Part shown: positions 49,112-57,763 of the stretch, piece by piece
How the letters are laid out: every line of letters begins with the position of its first letter
How positions within the stretch are numbered: the stretch's first letter is position 1
DNA from: Limnohabitans sp. Rim47
Lineage (GTDB): Bacteria; Pseudomonadota; Gammaproteobacteria; Burkholderiales; Burkholderiaceae_C
Assembly: GCF_001517545.1 (NCBI RefSeq)
Contig: NZ_FBYA01000003.1
Coordinates: 317,510-381,509 of the forward strand
DNA length: 64,000 nucleotides
Reading direction: 5' to 3'
Translations under genes and position numbers: made by a program
The notes under the pieces: generated by a model
Databases searched by the model: none
The model's input: only the letters and a program-made list of their open reading frames with translations
Told to the model about the DNA's origin: nothing

Positions 49112-50626
49112 ATGTGTGGAATTGTCGGCGTTGTCAGCAGCGCACCGGTCAATCAGTTGATTTATGACGCCTTGTTGCTGTTGCAACACCGTGGCCAGGA
49201 CGCTGCGGGCATCGTCACGCAGTTGGACCGCAAATTTTTCATGCACAAGGCCAAGGGCATGGTGCGTGATGTGTTTCGCACCCGCAATATGCGCAGCCTG
49301 CCTGGCAACTGCGGCTTGGGTCAAGTGCGCTACCCCACGGCGGGCAATGCATTCAGCGAAGAAGAAGCACAGCCGTTTTATGTCAATGCCCCCTTTGGCC
49401 TGGTCTTGGTGCACAACGGCAACCTGACCAACGCCCATGCGCTGAAGGCCGAGTTGTTTTCCAACGACCATCGCCATATCAATACCGAAAGCGATTCCGA
49501 GGTTTTGCTCAACGTGTTGGCCCACGAACTGGAGAAAACCACGCGCGGTTTGCCGCTCAAGCCCATCGATGTGTTTGAGGCGGTGCGCGGCGTCAACCGC
49601 CGTGTCAAAGGCTCTTATGCGGTGATCGCCTTGATCGCTGGCCATGGTCTGGTGGCCTTTCGCGATCCGCACGGCATTCGGCCTTTGTGCATGGGCCGCA
49701 GTGAAGATGGTTCCATCATGTTGGCCAGCGAGTCGGTGGCGCTGGATGGCACAGCCCATCAATTTGAACGTGATGTGGCCCCCGGCGAGGCCATTTTTGT
49801 GGACTTGGAAGGCCAGATGCACACCCAGCACTGCGCTGAAAAGTCGCAGCTCAGTCCGTGCATTTTTGAATACGTTTACTTGGCGCGTCCGGACTCCACC
49901 ATGGATGGCATATCGGTCTACCAAGCCCGCTTGAATTTGGGTGAGACTCTGGCCAAGCGCGTGATCTCGACCGTGCCGCCCAGCGACATCGACGTGGTGA
50001 TTCCGATTCCGGAGTCCAGCCGCCCCAGCGCCACGCAGTTGGCCCATTTGTTGGGCATTCCTTACCGCGAAGGTTTTGTGAAAAACCGCTACGTGGGCCG
50101 CACCTTCATCATGCCTGGCCAAGCTGTTCGCAAAAAATCGGTGCGCCAAAAGCTCAACACCATCGTGAGCGAATTCAAGGGTCGTAACGTGTTGCTGGTG
50201 GATGACTCCATCGTGCGCGGCACCACCAGCCGCGAGATTGTGCAGATGGCCCGAGATGCGGGCGCCCGCAAGGTCTACATGGCCAGCGCCGCGCCGCCGG
50301 TGCGCTACCCCAACGTGTATGGCATCGACATGCCCACCAAAGAAGAGCTGGTGGCCCATGGCCGCAGCATCGAAGAAATTCGCGAAATCATCGGGTGTGA
50401 CGCGCTGATTTACCAAGACGTCGACGCCATGAAAACAGCGGTGGCCCAAGCGCGTGTCAACGCCGCAGGAGCACTGTCGGACTTTGATGCCTCTTGTTTT
50501 GACGGTGTCTATGTCACCGGCGATATTTCGGCCGATGACATTAGCCGCTTGAACGAAACCCGACTCCATGTGGAAGAGGGTGACGATGACCATTCGCGTT
50601 TGGCTCTGCCCAACGCCAGCGTGTGA
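49112..50626 (+). CDS. purF: amidophosphoribosyltransferase PurF
   Basis: A 504-residue enzyme for the first committed step of purine synthesis. The N-terminal glutamine amidotransferase domain starts MCGIVGV, so the nucleophile Cys2 is exposed after methionine removal and there is no propeptide. The C-terminal phosphoribosyltransferase domain contains the PRPP loop VLLVDDSIVRGTTSREIV. ICVY-type and RPSATQLAHLLG blocks are also present. Full length and intact. Confidence 0.95.
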   Translation: MCGIVGVVSSAPVNQLIYDALLLLQHRGQDAAGIVTQLDRKFFMHKAKGMVRDVFRTRNMRSLPGNCGLGQVRYPTAGNAFSEEEAQPFYVNAPFGLVLVHNGNLTNAHALKAELFSNDHRHINTESDSEVLLNVLAHELEKTTRGLPLKPIDVFEAVRGVNRRVKGSYAVIALIAGHGLVAFRDPHGIRPLCMGRSEDGSIMLASESVALDGTAHQFERDVAPGEAIFVDLEGQMHTQHCAEKSQLSPCIFEYVYLARPDSTMDGISVYQARLNLGETLAKRVISTVPPSDIDVVIPIPESSRPSATQLAHLLGIPYREGFVKNRYVGRTFIMPGQAVRKKSVRQKLNTIVSEFKGRNVLLVDDSIVRGTTSREIVQMARDAGARKVYMASAAPPVRYPNVYGIDMPTKEELVAHGRSIEEIREIIGCDALIYQDVDAMKTAVAQARVNAAGALSDFDASCFDGVYVTGDISADDISRLNETRLHVEEGDDDHSRLALPNASV

Positions 50627-50635
50627 GAGCCCGCC

Positions 50636-51847
50636 ATGACCGAAGCCAACCGATTTGACGATTTGCACATCGAAACCCTGGCGGTTCGTGCCGCTGTTGA
50701 GCGAAGCCAGTATGGCGAAAACTCTGAAGCGCTGTATCTGACGAGTGGGTATGTTCAGCCCACAGCCGAAGCGGCGGCACGGCGTTTTGCCGGTGACGAA
50801 GAAGGCTTTACCTACGGCCGCTACGGTAACCCCACGGTCAGCAGCATGGAGATGCGCCTGGCTGCTTTGGAGGGTACCGAAGCAGCCATGGGCACAGCGT
50901 CGGGCATGTCGGCCATCTTGATGATGTGCATGGGCTTGCTCAAGGCGGGCGACCATGTGGTGTGTTCGCGCTCCATGTTTGGCTCGACCATCAAACTCAT
51001 AGGCTCTGATTTGGCCAAATTCGGGGTTGAGTCGAGCTTTGTGTCGCAGACCGACTTGAAAGAATGGCAAGCGGCGATCCGGCCCAACACACGCTTGTTG
51101 TTTGCCGAAACGCCCACCAACCCTTTGACCGAGGTGTGCGACATCCAGGCCTTGGCCGACATGGCGCACAACGCGGGTGCTTTGTTTGCGGTGGACAACT
51201 GCTTTGCCACGCCCGCCTTGCAACGCCCGGCCGCGATGGGTGCCGACATCATCATGCATTCGGGCACCAAATACCTTGATGGCCAAGGCCGTGTGATGGC
51301 GGGCGCTTTGTGTGCTTCGCAGCAAATGATCACCGAAAAGTTTTTGCCGGTGCTCAAAAGCGGTGGCATGACGCTGGCGCCTTTCAATGCCTGGGTGGTG
51401 CTCAAAGGCCTGGAAACGCTGGACTTGCGCATGCGTGCGCAGACCGCCCGTGCACAAATTCTGGCCGAGTGGTTGGAAAAGCACCCATCGGTTGCGCGCG
51501 TTCACTACCCCGGTTTGGCAAGCCACCCCCAGCACGATCTGGCCATGCGCCAGATGTCGGGTTTGGGTGGCGCGGTTTTGTCGTTCGAGGTCAAAGCCGA
51601 TGGCCCCGAGCAATCACGCGCACGTGCTTTTCACGTGCTCGATTCGATGCAAATGCTGTCCTTGTCCACCAATCTGGGCGATACCAAAACCTTGGTGGCC
51701 CACCCCGCCAGCACCTCGCATGGCCGCCTGACCGAGGCCCAGCGCCAAGCCGCAGGCATTGGCCAGGGGCTGGTTCGCGTGGCGGTTGGCCTCGAATACC
51801 CGCAAGACATCCAAAAAGACCTCTCCCGTGGTCTCGATACCCTTTGA
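50636..51847 (+). CDS. metZ: O-succinylhomoserine sulfhydrylase MetZ
   Basis: PLP enzyme of 403 residues in the Cys/Met-metabolism family. It makes homocysteine from O-succinylhomoserine and sulfide. Visible motifs are YGRYGNPTVSSMEMRLAALE, the SGMSAILMMCMGLLKAGDHV loop and the PLP lysine in HSGTKYLDGQGRV. The typical betaproteobacterial position after purF supports MetZ rather than cystathionine synthase or lyase. It begins 9 bp after purF. Confidence 0.91.
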   Translation: MTEANRFDDLHIETLAVRAAVERSQYGENSEALYLTSGYVQPTAEAAARRFAGDEEGFTYGRYGNPTVSSMEMRLAALEGTEAAMGTASGMSAILMMCMGLLKAGDHVVCSRSMFGSTIKLIGSDLAKFGVESSFVSQTDLKEWQAAIRPNTRLLFAETPTNPLTEVCDIQALADMAHNAGALFAVDNCFATPALQRPAAMGADIIMHSGTKYLDGQGRVMAGALCASQQMITEKFLPVLKSGGMTLAPFNAWVVLKGLETLDLRMRAQTARAQILAEWLEKHPSVARVHYPGLASHPQHDLAMRQMSGLGGAVLSFEVKADGPEQSRARAFHVLDSMQMLSLSTNLGDTKTLVAHPASTSHGRLTEAQRQAAGIGQGLVRVAVGLEYPQDIQKDLSRGLDTL

Positions 51848-51848
51848 T

Positions 51849-53243
51849 ATGACAACCACTGCACGCACGCGTACCCGCTTTGCCCCATCGCCCACCGGCT
51901 TCATTCATCTGGGCAACATCCGCTCGGCTTTGTACCCTTGGGCTTTTGCCCGCGCCACCGGTGGCGACTTCATTTTGCGCATCGAAGACACCGATTTGGA
52001 CCGCTCCACACAAGCTTCGGTCGATGTGATCATCGAAGGCATGGCCTGGCTGGGCCTGGATCACGACGAAGGCCCGTTCTACCAAATGCAGCGCATGGAC
52101 CGCTACAAAGCGGTGTTGGCTGACCTGATCGATGCGGGCCATGTTTATCCTTGTTTCATGAGCATGGCCGAACTTGACGCTTTGCGTGAGCGCCAAATGG
52201 CCAATAAGGAAAAGCCCCGTTACGACGGCACATGGCGGCCCATGCCGGGTAAAACTTTGCCTGCGATCCCTGAGGGGGTGAAGCCGGTGCTGCGTTTCAA
52301 GAACCCGATCGGTGGTGTGGTGGCTTGGGACGACAAGGTCAAAGGCCGCATCGAGATCAGCAACGACGAGTTGGACGATCTGGTCATTGCCCGCCCGGAT
52401 GGCACCCCCACCTACAACTTCTGCGTGGTGGTGGATGACATCGACATGCAGATCACCCATGTGATCCGTGGCGACGACCATGTGAACAACACCCCCCGCC
52501 AGATCAACATCTTCCAAGCCTTGGGCAAGGAGACGCCGATCTATGCCCATCTGCCTACCGTGCTCAATGAGCAAGGCGAGAAGATGAGCAAGCGCAACGG
52601 TGCCAAGGCCGTCACGGCTTACCGTGATGAAGGCTATTTGCCCGATGCCATGGTCAACTATCTGGCGCGTTTGGGTTGGAGTCACGGTGACGACGAAATC
52701 TTCAGCCGTGCACAGTTTTTGGAGTGGTTCAATCTCGACCATCTGGGCCGAAGTGCCGCGCAGTTTGACGAGGCCAAACTCAAGTGGGTCAACGCCCAGC
52801 ACCTCAAGGCCATGGACGATGCGGAACTGGCTGAATGCGTGCAGCCATTCTTGGTCAAGCTGGGTGTGGTGGCTGATCAGCGCTTGTCCAGTATTTGCGG
52901 CTTGTTCAAAGACCGTTGCGATACCTTGGTGGTTTTGGCCCAGTGGGTCTCGGCCTTTTATCTGGACGTGGTGCCCAACGCTGACGAGAGAGCCCAGCAT
53001 GTGACTGAAGCCGTCAAGCCTGCCTTGGCTTTGTTGTCAGGCAAGTTGACTGCATGTGCGTGGGACAAGCCATCCATTGCCGCTGCGATCAAGGAAACCT
53101 TGACCGAAACCGGCCTCAAGATGCCGCAAATCGCGATGCCTGTGCGGGTCTTGGTAATGGGCACGGCACAGACCCCATCGCTGGATGCGGTGCTCGCGTT
53201 AAGTCAAAGAGAAAAAATTATTGGCTGCTTGAAAAACGCCTAA
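51849..53243 (+). CDS. gltX: glutamyl-tRNA synthetase
   Basis: Class I aminoacyl-tRNA synthetase of 464 residues. The start at 51849 is 1 bp after the metZ stop. The HIGH-type motif is in FAPSPTGFIHLGNIRSAL and the KMSKS-type motif is EKMSKRNGAKAV, both standard for bacterial GltX. The IEDTDLDRST and GDDHVNNTPRQI segments are conserved catalytic blocks. A tRNA-Glu gene lies just downstream in the following tRNA operon. The 3' end of the gene contains the -35 element of the tRNA promoter. Confidence 0.93.
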   Translation: MTTTARTRTRFAPSPTGFIHLGNIRSALYPWAFARATGGDFILRIEDTDLDRSTQASVDVIIEGMAWLGLDHDEGPFYQMQRMDRYKAVLADLIDAGHVYPCFMSMAELDALRERQMANKEKPRYDGTWRPMPGKTLPAIPEGVKPVLRFKNPIGGVVAWDDKVKGRIEISNDELDDLVIARPDGTPTYNFCVVVDDIDMQITHVIRGDDHVNNTPRQINIFQALGKETPIYAHLPTVLNEQGEKMSKRNGAKAVTAYRDEGYLPDAMVNYLARLGWSHGDDEIFSRAQFLEWFNLDHLGRSAAQFDEAKLKWVNAQHLKAMDDAELAECVQPFLVKLGVVADQRLSSICGLFKDRCDTLVVLAQWVSAFYLDVVPNADERAQHVTEAVKPALALLSGKLTACAWDKPSIAAAIKETLTETGLKMPQIAMPVRVLVMGTAQTPSLDAVLALSQREKIIGCLKNA

Positions 53244-53258
53244 ATTTCTGTCTATAAT
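53229..53258 (+). promoter_or_regulatory. sigma-70 promoter of the tRNA operon
   Basis: TTGAAA at 53229-53234 and a perfect TATAAT at 53253-53258 are separated by 18 bp. The -35 box lies inside the last codons of gltX. The tRNA genes start 60 bp downstream. Confidence 0.85.
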
Positions 53259-53318
53259 TCAAGTCTCGACACCAACGAGGCATAACGAAAAAGCAGCAAT
53301 GCTCAACGTTGTACCAAA

Positions 53319-53394
<76 letters not shown>

Positions 53395-53447
53395 AAGTGT
53401 CGAAAATGTTCGCAAGAACAAGATTCGAAAGAATCAGTCCAGGTTAT

Positions 53448-53523
53448 GACCCTATCGTCTAGAGGCCTAGGACATCACCCTTTCACGGTGAGTACCGGGG
53501 TTCGAATCCCCGTAGGGTCGCCA
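53448..53523 (+). tRNA. tRNA-Glu (TTC anticodon)
   Basis: A 76-base cloverleaf with encoded CCA. The acceptor GACCCTA pairs with TAGGGTC, the anticodon arm CACCCTTTCACGGTG displays TTC, and the T arm is CGGGGTTCGAATCCCCG. Confidence 0.96.
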
Positions 53524-53580
53524 AGTTTTGTAGCACTTGGTCAGTTTGCATCAGCACTCTGACAAAAGTTACAGCTACCA

Positions 53581-53657
53581 GGAGTGGTAGTTCAGTTGGT
53601 TAGAATACCGGCCTGTCACGCCGGGGGTCGCGGGTTCGAGTCCCGTCCACTCCGCCA
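53581..53657 (+). tRNA. tRNA-Asp (GTC anticodon)
   Basis: A 77-base cloverleaf with encoded CCA. The acceptor GGAGTGG pairs with CCACTCC, the anticodon arm CCGGCCTGTCACGCCGG displays GTC, and the T arm is CGGGTTCGAGTCCCG. Confidence 0.96.
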
Positions 53658-53661
53658 AAAC

Positions 53662-53698
53662 AAAAAACCCTTGTAAGTCTGACTTGCAAGGGTTTTTT
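53662..53698 (+). terminator. intrinsic terminator of the tRNA operon
   Basis: A 17-bp stem (53662-53678 against 53682-53698, one G-T pair) with a 3-base loop. It begins with an A run and ends in TTTTTT, and lies 5 bases after tRNA-Asp. The A/T-flanked symmetry would let it act in both directions. Confidence 0.92.
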
Positions 53699-53736
53699 CT
53701 TTCCGGGCCACATCTTCACCCCCATTTGCATTTGAT

Positions 53737-53774
53737 CCACAGGCTTGCATCCCCGAGATGCGAGAAGCCTGTGG
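53737..53774. other. stem-loop at 3' side of the HIBADH-like gene
   Basis: Perfect 10-bp stem CCACAGGCTT/AAGCCTGTGG with an inner GCATC/GATGC helix and a 3-base bulge, 45 bp after the minus-strand stop at 53820. There is no T run, so it may protect the mRNA end rather than terminate. Confidence 0.5.
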
Positions 53775-53819
53775 CCATTCGAATCGCTGTTGAGGGCTGG
53801 GACAGCGGTTGTGGACAAC

Positions 53820-54701
53820 TCAAATTGCTTGTCGTTTGACCAATAAGCTGATCAGCTCAGGCACCAGTGATTGGGGGTTGCCTTCTTGGCAGGCTGTTTC
53901 CAATGTGTTTTTCACTGCTTGCGCTACGGTGTGATCGGCGTGGGTGTCTATGGCCATTTGGTTGTAGTAACTCAGGTCTTTCAATGCGTTGCTCATTGAA
54001 AATCTCAGCCCTGAGGTGTCGCCGTTGGCCAGCGTCGGTTTGAGGCGCTCCAATGCCGCGCCCCAGCCGCCGCCCATCGCCAGCACGTCGACAAAGGTTT
54101 GCGCGTTCACGCCCGAAAGCTGGGCACAGGCAGCGGCCTCGGCCAACAAAGTCACGGTGCCCAGTGACACGTAGTTGTGCAAGAGTTTCATGCGGTGGCC
54201 TGAGCCGATCGGGCCGGTGTGCACGATGTTTTCTGCAAAGCAAGCCAAGATGGGTTTGCAGGTTTCGAACAAGGCCGCATCGCCACCGACCAGCAAATTC
54301 AGACGCCCTTCGGCTGCTTCTTTGGGTGTGCGTGTCATCGGTGCATCCAGAAACTGACCGCCTTGTGCGATCACCAGGGCGGCGACTTTTTCGGTGGAAG
54401 CGGGCACGGCCGTGGAGCAGTCGATGACGATGGTGCCGGGCCGCAGTCCCTGGAGCACACCATCGTCGCCTAAGAGCACAGCCTCGACCTGCGGCGTTCC
54501 CGTGACGCACAGAATGATGACGTCGGATTGTTGCGCCAATGCTTGCGGTGTTTGGAACGTGCGTGCCCCAGCTGACAGCAGGGCGTCGAGTGGCTGGTTG
54601 CCCGGGTGTTCCAGTACCGACAGACTTTGCCCGTGCTTGAGCAAATTGCTGGCGATGCCGTGACCCATCATGCCGATGCCGATCATGCCGATTGTTTTCA
54701 T
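53820..54701 (-). CDS. NAD-dependent beta-hydroxyacid dehydrogenase (HIBADH family)
   Basis: A 293-residue 3-hydroxyisobutyrate/tartronate-semialdehyde reductase-type enzyme. The start at 54701 places the dinucleotide loop MIGIGMMGHGIASNL at the N terminus. The substrate motif is APMTRTPKEAAEGRLNLLVGG, and the catalytic lysine is in GSGHRMKLLHNY. It oxidises or reduces a beta-hydroxy acid with NAD(P). It stands alone, divergent from the TetR gene of the quinate-type operon. The substrate is unknown; a link to that operon is possible. Confidence 0.87.
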   Translation of the reverse strand: MKTIGMIGIGMMGHGIASNLLKHGQSLSVLEHPGNQPLDALLSAGARTFQTPQALAQQSDVIILCVTGTPQVEAVLLGDDGVLQGLRPGTIVIDCSTAVPASTEKVAALVIAQGGQFLDAPMTRTPKEAAEGRLNLLVGGDAALFETCKPILACFAENIVHTGPIGSGHRMKLLHNYVSLGTVTLLAEAAACAQLSGVNAQTFVDVLAMGGGWGAALERLKPTLANGDTSGLRFSMSNALKDLSYYNQMAIDTHADHTVAQAVKNTLETACQEGNPQSLVPELISLLVKRQAI

Positions 54702-55037
54702 AGGTGCTTTCAAAAATGGAAACGTCTCTGCGGCAAATATAACCACAGTGAAGGGGTCTACCGCATCAGCAAAAGTCTTGGTCTAGCGGATGTCGTCGAT
54801 TTACTTTTTGGCGGAGGAGCCGGCCGAGCCGGTGATCGCTCTCTGCACGTTGGCCAAAGCGCGAGTGTCGGTCGACATGGTTCGTCAAAACAAGTCAAGC
54901 GATGCGCAGTTGACCTTACCCTTGGTTTGACCGGCGCAGGGGCTGTGATGCAGGCTCATGGACGGGACCAAGGGCTATCGACTTTCTCAGGGCTTGCCCT
55001 GATAAGGCCTGGTCACAGGGCCGCATATACTTGCACA
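54702..55037. other. divergent intergenic region
   Basis: A 336-bp gap between the HIBADH-like gene and tetR. It contains a short perfect hairpin TCAGGGC-tt-GCCCTGA at 54987-55002 close to the tetR start, a possible regulator site. An open frame runs through it but shows no family features and no ribosome site before 55038, so I regard it as non-coding. Confidence 0.5.
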
Positions 55038-55730
55038 ATGAACCAATTGGTACATTTTGAAGAACCCAAATCATTGACACCTGAGGTAGCCAAGGAAACC
55101 GGGCGTACGAACGACCCGGCTCGCACCATGGCCGAGATCCTTCAGGTTGCCACGCACGAGTTTGCCGACAAAGGTTTGACTGGTGCCCGAATTGATGAGA
55201 TTGCAGCGGCCACGCGCACCAGCAAGCGCATGATTTATTACTATTTCGGTAGCAAAGACGGACTGTACCTTGCCGTGCTGGAAGACGCTTACAGGCGCAT
55301 GCGGGCCATTGAGGCAGATTTGCATCTGGACGATTTGCCTCCCTTGGAGGCTCTCCAAAAGCTGGTGGAGTTCACCTACGATCACCACCGGGACAACGAA
55401 GACTTCATTCGTCTGGTGATGAACGAGAACATCCAGCGGGGCGATTATTTGCGCCAAAGTCACAGCATTCAACAACTCAACAGCAACGCCATCCAGTCTG
55501 TTCGAGCGGTGTACGAACGGGGTTTGCTGGAGGGTGTGTTTAGAACTGGGCTAGATCCGGTAGACATCCATTCAGCAATTTCCGCTTTCACATTTTTCAA
55601 CGTCTCGAATCGGCATACCTTTGGAGTGATTTTTCAAGAGCGTGGCAGCAAAGACAAGGCAGACACTCTCAAACGCGAACATGTGGTGGAGTTGATCTTG
55701 CGTTTTGTGAGTCATCACATTTCGGCATAG
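55038..55730 (+). CDS. TetR-family regulator of the TRAP/quinate-type operon
   Basis: A 230-residue TetR-type regulator. Start at 55038 (MNQLVHFEEP) is preferred; the upstream extension is in non-coding sequence. The helix-turn-helix is clear: ILQVATHEFADKGLTGARID, then RTSKRMIYYYFGSKDGLYLAVL. A C-terminal ligand domain of about 150 residues follows. It lies 100 bp upstream of the TRAP genes in the same direction, so local control is likely. A weak inverted repeat CAGTT-N8-AACTG in that gap is a candidate operator. Confidence 0.86.
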   Translation: MNQLVHFEEPKSLTPEVAKETGRTNDPARTMAEILQVATHEFADKGLTGARIDEIAAATRTSKRMIYYYFGSKDGLYLAVLEDAYRRMRAIEADLHLDDLPPLEALQKLVEFTYDHHRDNEDFIRLVMNENIQRGDYLRQSHSIQQLNSNAIQSVRAVYERGLLEGVFRTGLDPVDIHSAISAFTFFNVSNRHTFGVIFQERGSKDKADTLKREHVVELILRFVSHHISA

Positions 55731-55830
55731 CAGGTAGCGTTCCTAGGATTTCTTCGACTAGGGAAACTACTGATCTAAAAAAACTAACCAGTTCGTACAT
55801 TAACTGCAGTCTAATTTGAGGAGATACTAG

Positions 55831-56376
55831 GTGATCCAGAAATTCATTGCAGGTTACTGCCGAATCATCGGCTATCTGATTGCAGCCGCGATGGCCGTGA
55901 TGGTGGCCTTGGTGTTTGGCAACGTGGTGATGCGCTACGGTTTCAATTCGGGTTTTACCGTCTCAGAGGAGTTGTCACGCTGGTTGTTTGTCTGGCTGAC
56001 CTTTTTGGGTGCCGTGGTGGCTTTGCGCGAAAACGCGCACTTGGGTACCGACATGCTGGTCGGCAGACTTAGCCCTTTGGGTAAGCGCATCTGCATGGGC
56101 TTGTCGTTGGGCTTGATGCTGTATTGCCTCTGGTTGCTGTTCAGTGGCGCTTACGAGCAGTTCAAGGTCAATGTGGATTCGCACAGCCCGGTGATGGAAG
56201 CCTCAATGGGCTGGTTTTATGCCAGCGCGATGGCTTTTTCGGTCCTGGGCGCGCCCATCTTGCTGATGGACCTCTACCGTTTGGTCACGGGTCAGATCGA
56301 CGATGAGCACCTTGTGCTGATCCAGGAGTCGGAAGAAGCGCCGCATGGCGATGTCGCCGCATCTTCTTCCAAATAA
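55831..56376 (+). CDS. TRAP transporter small permease (DctQ)
   Basis: A 181-residue membrane protein with four transmembrane segments. It starts with GTG at 55831 behind a GAGGAGA site. The DctQ hallmark ELSRWLFVWLTFLGAVVALRENAHLG is visible in pieces around residue 50. It pairs with the large permease encoded 17 bp downstream. With the receptor it imports a carboxylate driven by a sodium gradient. Downstream enzymes suggest quinate, shikimate or dehydroshikimate as cargo. Confidence 0.9.
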   Translation: MIQKFIAGYCRIIGYLIAAAMAVMVALVFGNVVMRYGFNSGFTVSEELSRWLFVWLTFLGAVVALRENAHLGTDMLVGRLSPLGKRICMGLSLGLMLYCLWLLFSGAYEQFKVNVDSHSPVMEASMGWFYASAMAFSVLGAPILLMDLYRLVTGQIDDEHLVLIQESEEAPHGDVAASSSK

Positions 56377-56393
56377 TTAGAGCGAGACACATC

Positions 56394-57671
56394 ATGACCG
56401 TTATTGTTTTTCTGAGCTCGTTGATGGCCGCCATGGCTTTGGGTGTCCCTATCGCTTTCTCTTTGTTGCTGTGTGGCGTTGCCTTGATGGTGCACCTGGG
56501 CAACTTCGATGCCCAGATCCTCGCGCAAAACCTGCTTGAAGGTGCTAACAGCTTTTCCCTGCTGGCTGTGCCCTTCTTCATGCTGGCTGGTGAAATCATG
56601 AATGCGGGGGGCTTGTCCCGCCGCATCGTGCACTTTGCAATGGCCTTGGTGGGCCATGTCAAAGGTGGTTTGGGCTATGTGACCATCGTAGCTGCCGTCA
56701 TCATGGCGTCGTTGTCTGGTTCAGCCGTGGCGGATGCTGCCGCTCTCACGGCATTGCTGTTGCCCATGATGGTGGCAGCCGGTCACGACAAATCGCGCTC
56801 TGCAGGTCTTATCGCTGCGGGTGGCATTATTGCGCCCATCATTCCACCAAGCATCGGCTTTGTGGTTTTCGGTGTGGCCGGTGGCGTGTCGATTTCCAAG
56901 TTGTTCATGGCCGGGATTTTCCCTGGCGTTTGGTTGGCCCTTGCATTGGTGGCGACTTGGTGGTGGCTGGTGCGCAGCGAGCAAATCACGCCGCCACCTC
57001 GCAAGACATTTCGTGAAATCCTCGAAGCCTTGCGCCTGGCGGCTTGGGCGCTGGTCTTGCCATTCATCATCGTGTTCGGCTTGAAATTCGGTATCTTCAC
57101 GCCCACGGAAGCGGCTGTGGTGGCCGCTGTGTATTCGTTGTTTGTGTCGACCGTCATCTACGGTGAACTGAATCTCAGGAAGCTGGTGCCGTTGTTCATC
57201 ACCGCTTCCAAGACCAGTGCAGTGGTGATGTTTTTGGTGGCTGCAGCCATGGTCTCGGCTTGGTTGATTACTGTAGCCAATTTGCCAGGCCAGATCGTCG
57301 AGCTGCTTACCCCTGTGCTGGACAGCCCGCGTCTGTTGATGCTTTGCATCATGTTGCTGACTATGGTCGTGGGCACGGCGCTCGACATGACACCGACCAT
57401 CTTGCTGTTAACCCCCGTGTTGATGCCCGTGGTCAAGGCGGCAGGCATTGATCCGGTTTACTTTGGGGTGCTGTTCATCATCAACAATGCGATTGGCTTG
57501 ATCACTCCGCCTGTGGGCACTGTGCTCAATGCCGTGGCAGGTGCAGGCAAGATCAGCATGGACGAGGTGACCAAGGGTGTTGTGCCGTTCATGATTGCGC
57601 AGTTCGTCATCATGTTCTTGATGGTGGCATTCCCTCAATTGGTCATGGTCCCTGCACGCTGGTTCTACTGA
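56394..57671 (+). CDS. TRAP transporter large permease (DctM)
   Basis: A 425-residue membrane protein with about twelve hydrophobic segments, full DctM length. Family motifs are FSLLAVPFFMLAGEIMNAGG, the MASLSGSAVADAAAL helix hairpin and FGLKFGIFTPTEAAVVAAVY. Late in the protein GLITPPVGTVLNAVAG is conserved. It forms the translocation domain of the TRAP system. The receptor gene follows after a hairpin-containing 92-bp gap. Confidence 0.93.
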   Translation: MTVIVFLSSLMAAMALGVPIAFSLLLCGVALMVHLGNFDAQILAQNLLEGANSFSLLAVPFFMLAGEIMNAGGLSRRIVHFAMALVGHVKGGLGYVTIVAAVIMASLSGSAVADAAALTALLLPMMVAAGHDKSRSAGLIAAGGIIAPIIPPSIGFVVFGVAGGVSISKLFMAGIFPGVWLALALVATWWWLVRSEQITPPPRKTFREILEALRLAAWALVLPFIIVFGLKFGIFTPTEAAVVAAVYSLFVSTVIYGELNLRKLVPLFITASKTSAVVMFLVAAAMVSAWLITVANLPGQIVELLTPVLDSPRLLMLCIMLLTMVVGTALDMTPTILLLTPVLMPVVKAAGIDPVYFGVLFIINNAIGLITPPVGTVLNAVAGAGKISMDEVTKGVVPFMIAQFVIMFLMVAFPQLVMVPARWFY

Positions 57672-57681
57672 TTTTTTTCAT

Positions 57682-57712
57682 CCCGAATCTGACTGGGTAC
57701 GCCAGTTTCGGG
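57682..57712. other. stem-loop between dctM and dctP
   Basis: Stem CCCGAA-t-CTG against CAG-t-TTCGGG with an 11-base loop in the 92-bp gap. There is no T run after it on the plus strand. It may protect the upstream mRNA end or set different levels of membrane and receptor proteins. Confidence 0.45.
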
Positions 57713-57763
57713 AACCTTCAACGCGTACATCCAAAATTTCCCCTTTCATTCAGGAGACAACTC

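Noticed and set aside
48659..51613. A 984-codon open frame on the minus strand opposite cvpA, purF and metZ
   Set aside because: It mirrors three clear housekeeping genes; its sequence is rich in His, Arg and Gln as expected for antisense frames in GC-rich DNA, and it has no recognisable domain.
54606..55037. N-terminal extension of the TetR protein by 144 residues
   Set aside because: The extension overlaps the divergent dehydrogenase gene, has no domain features, and TetR proteins normally begin shortly before the helix-turn-helix.
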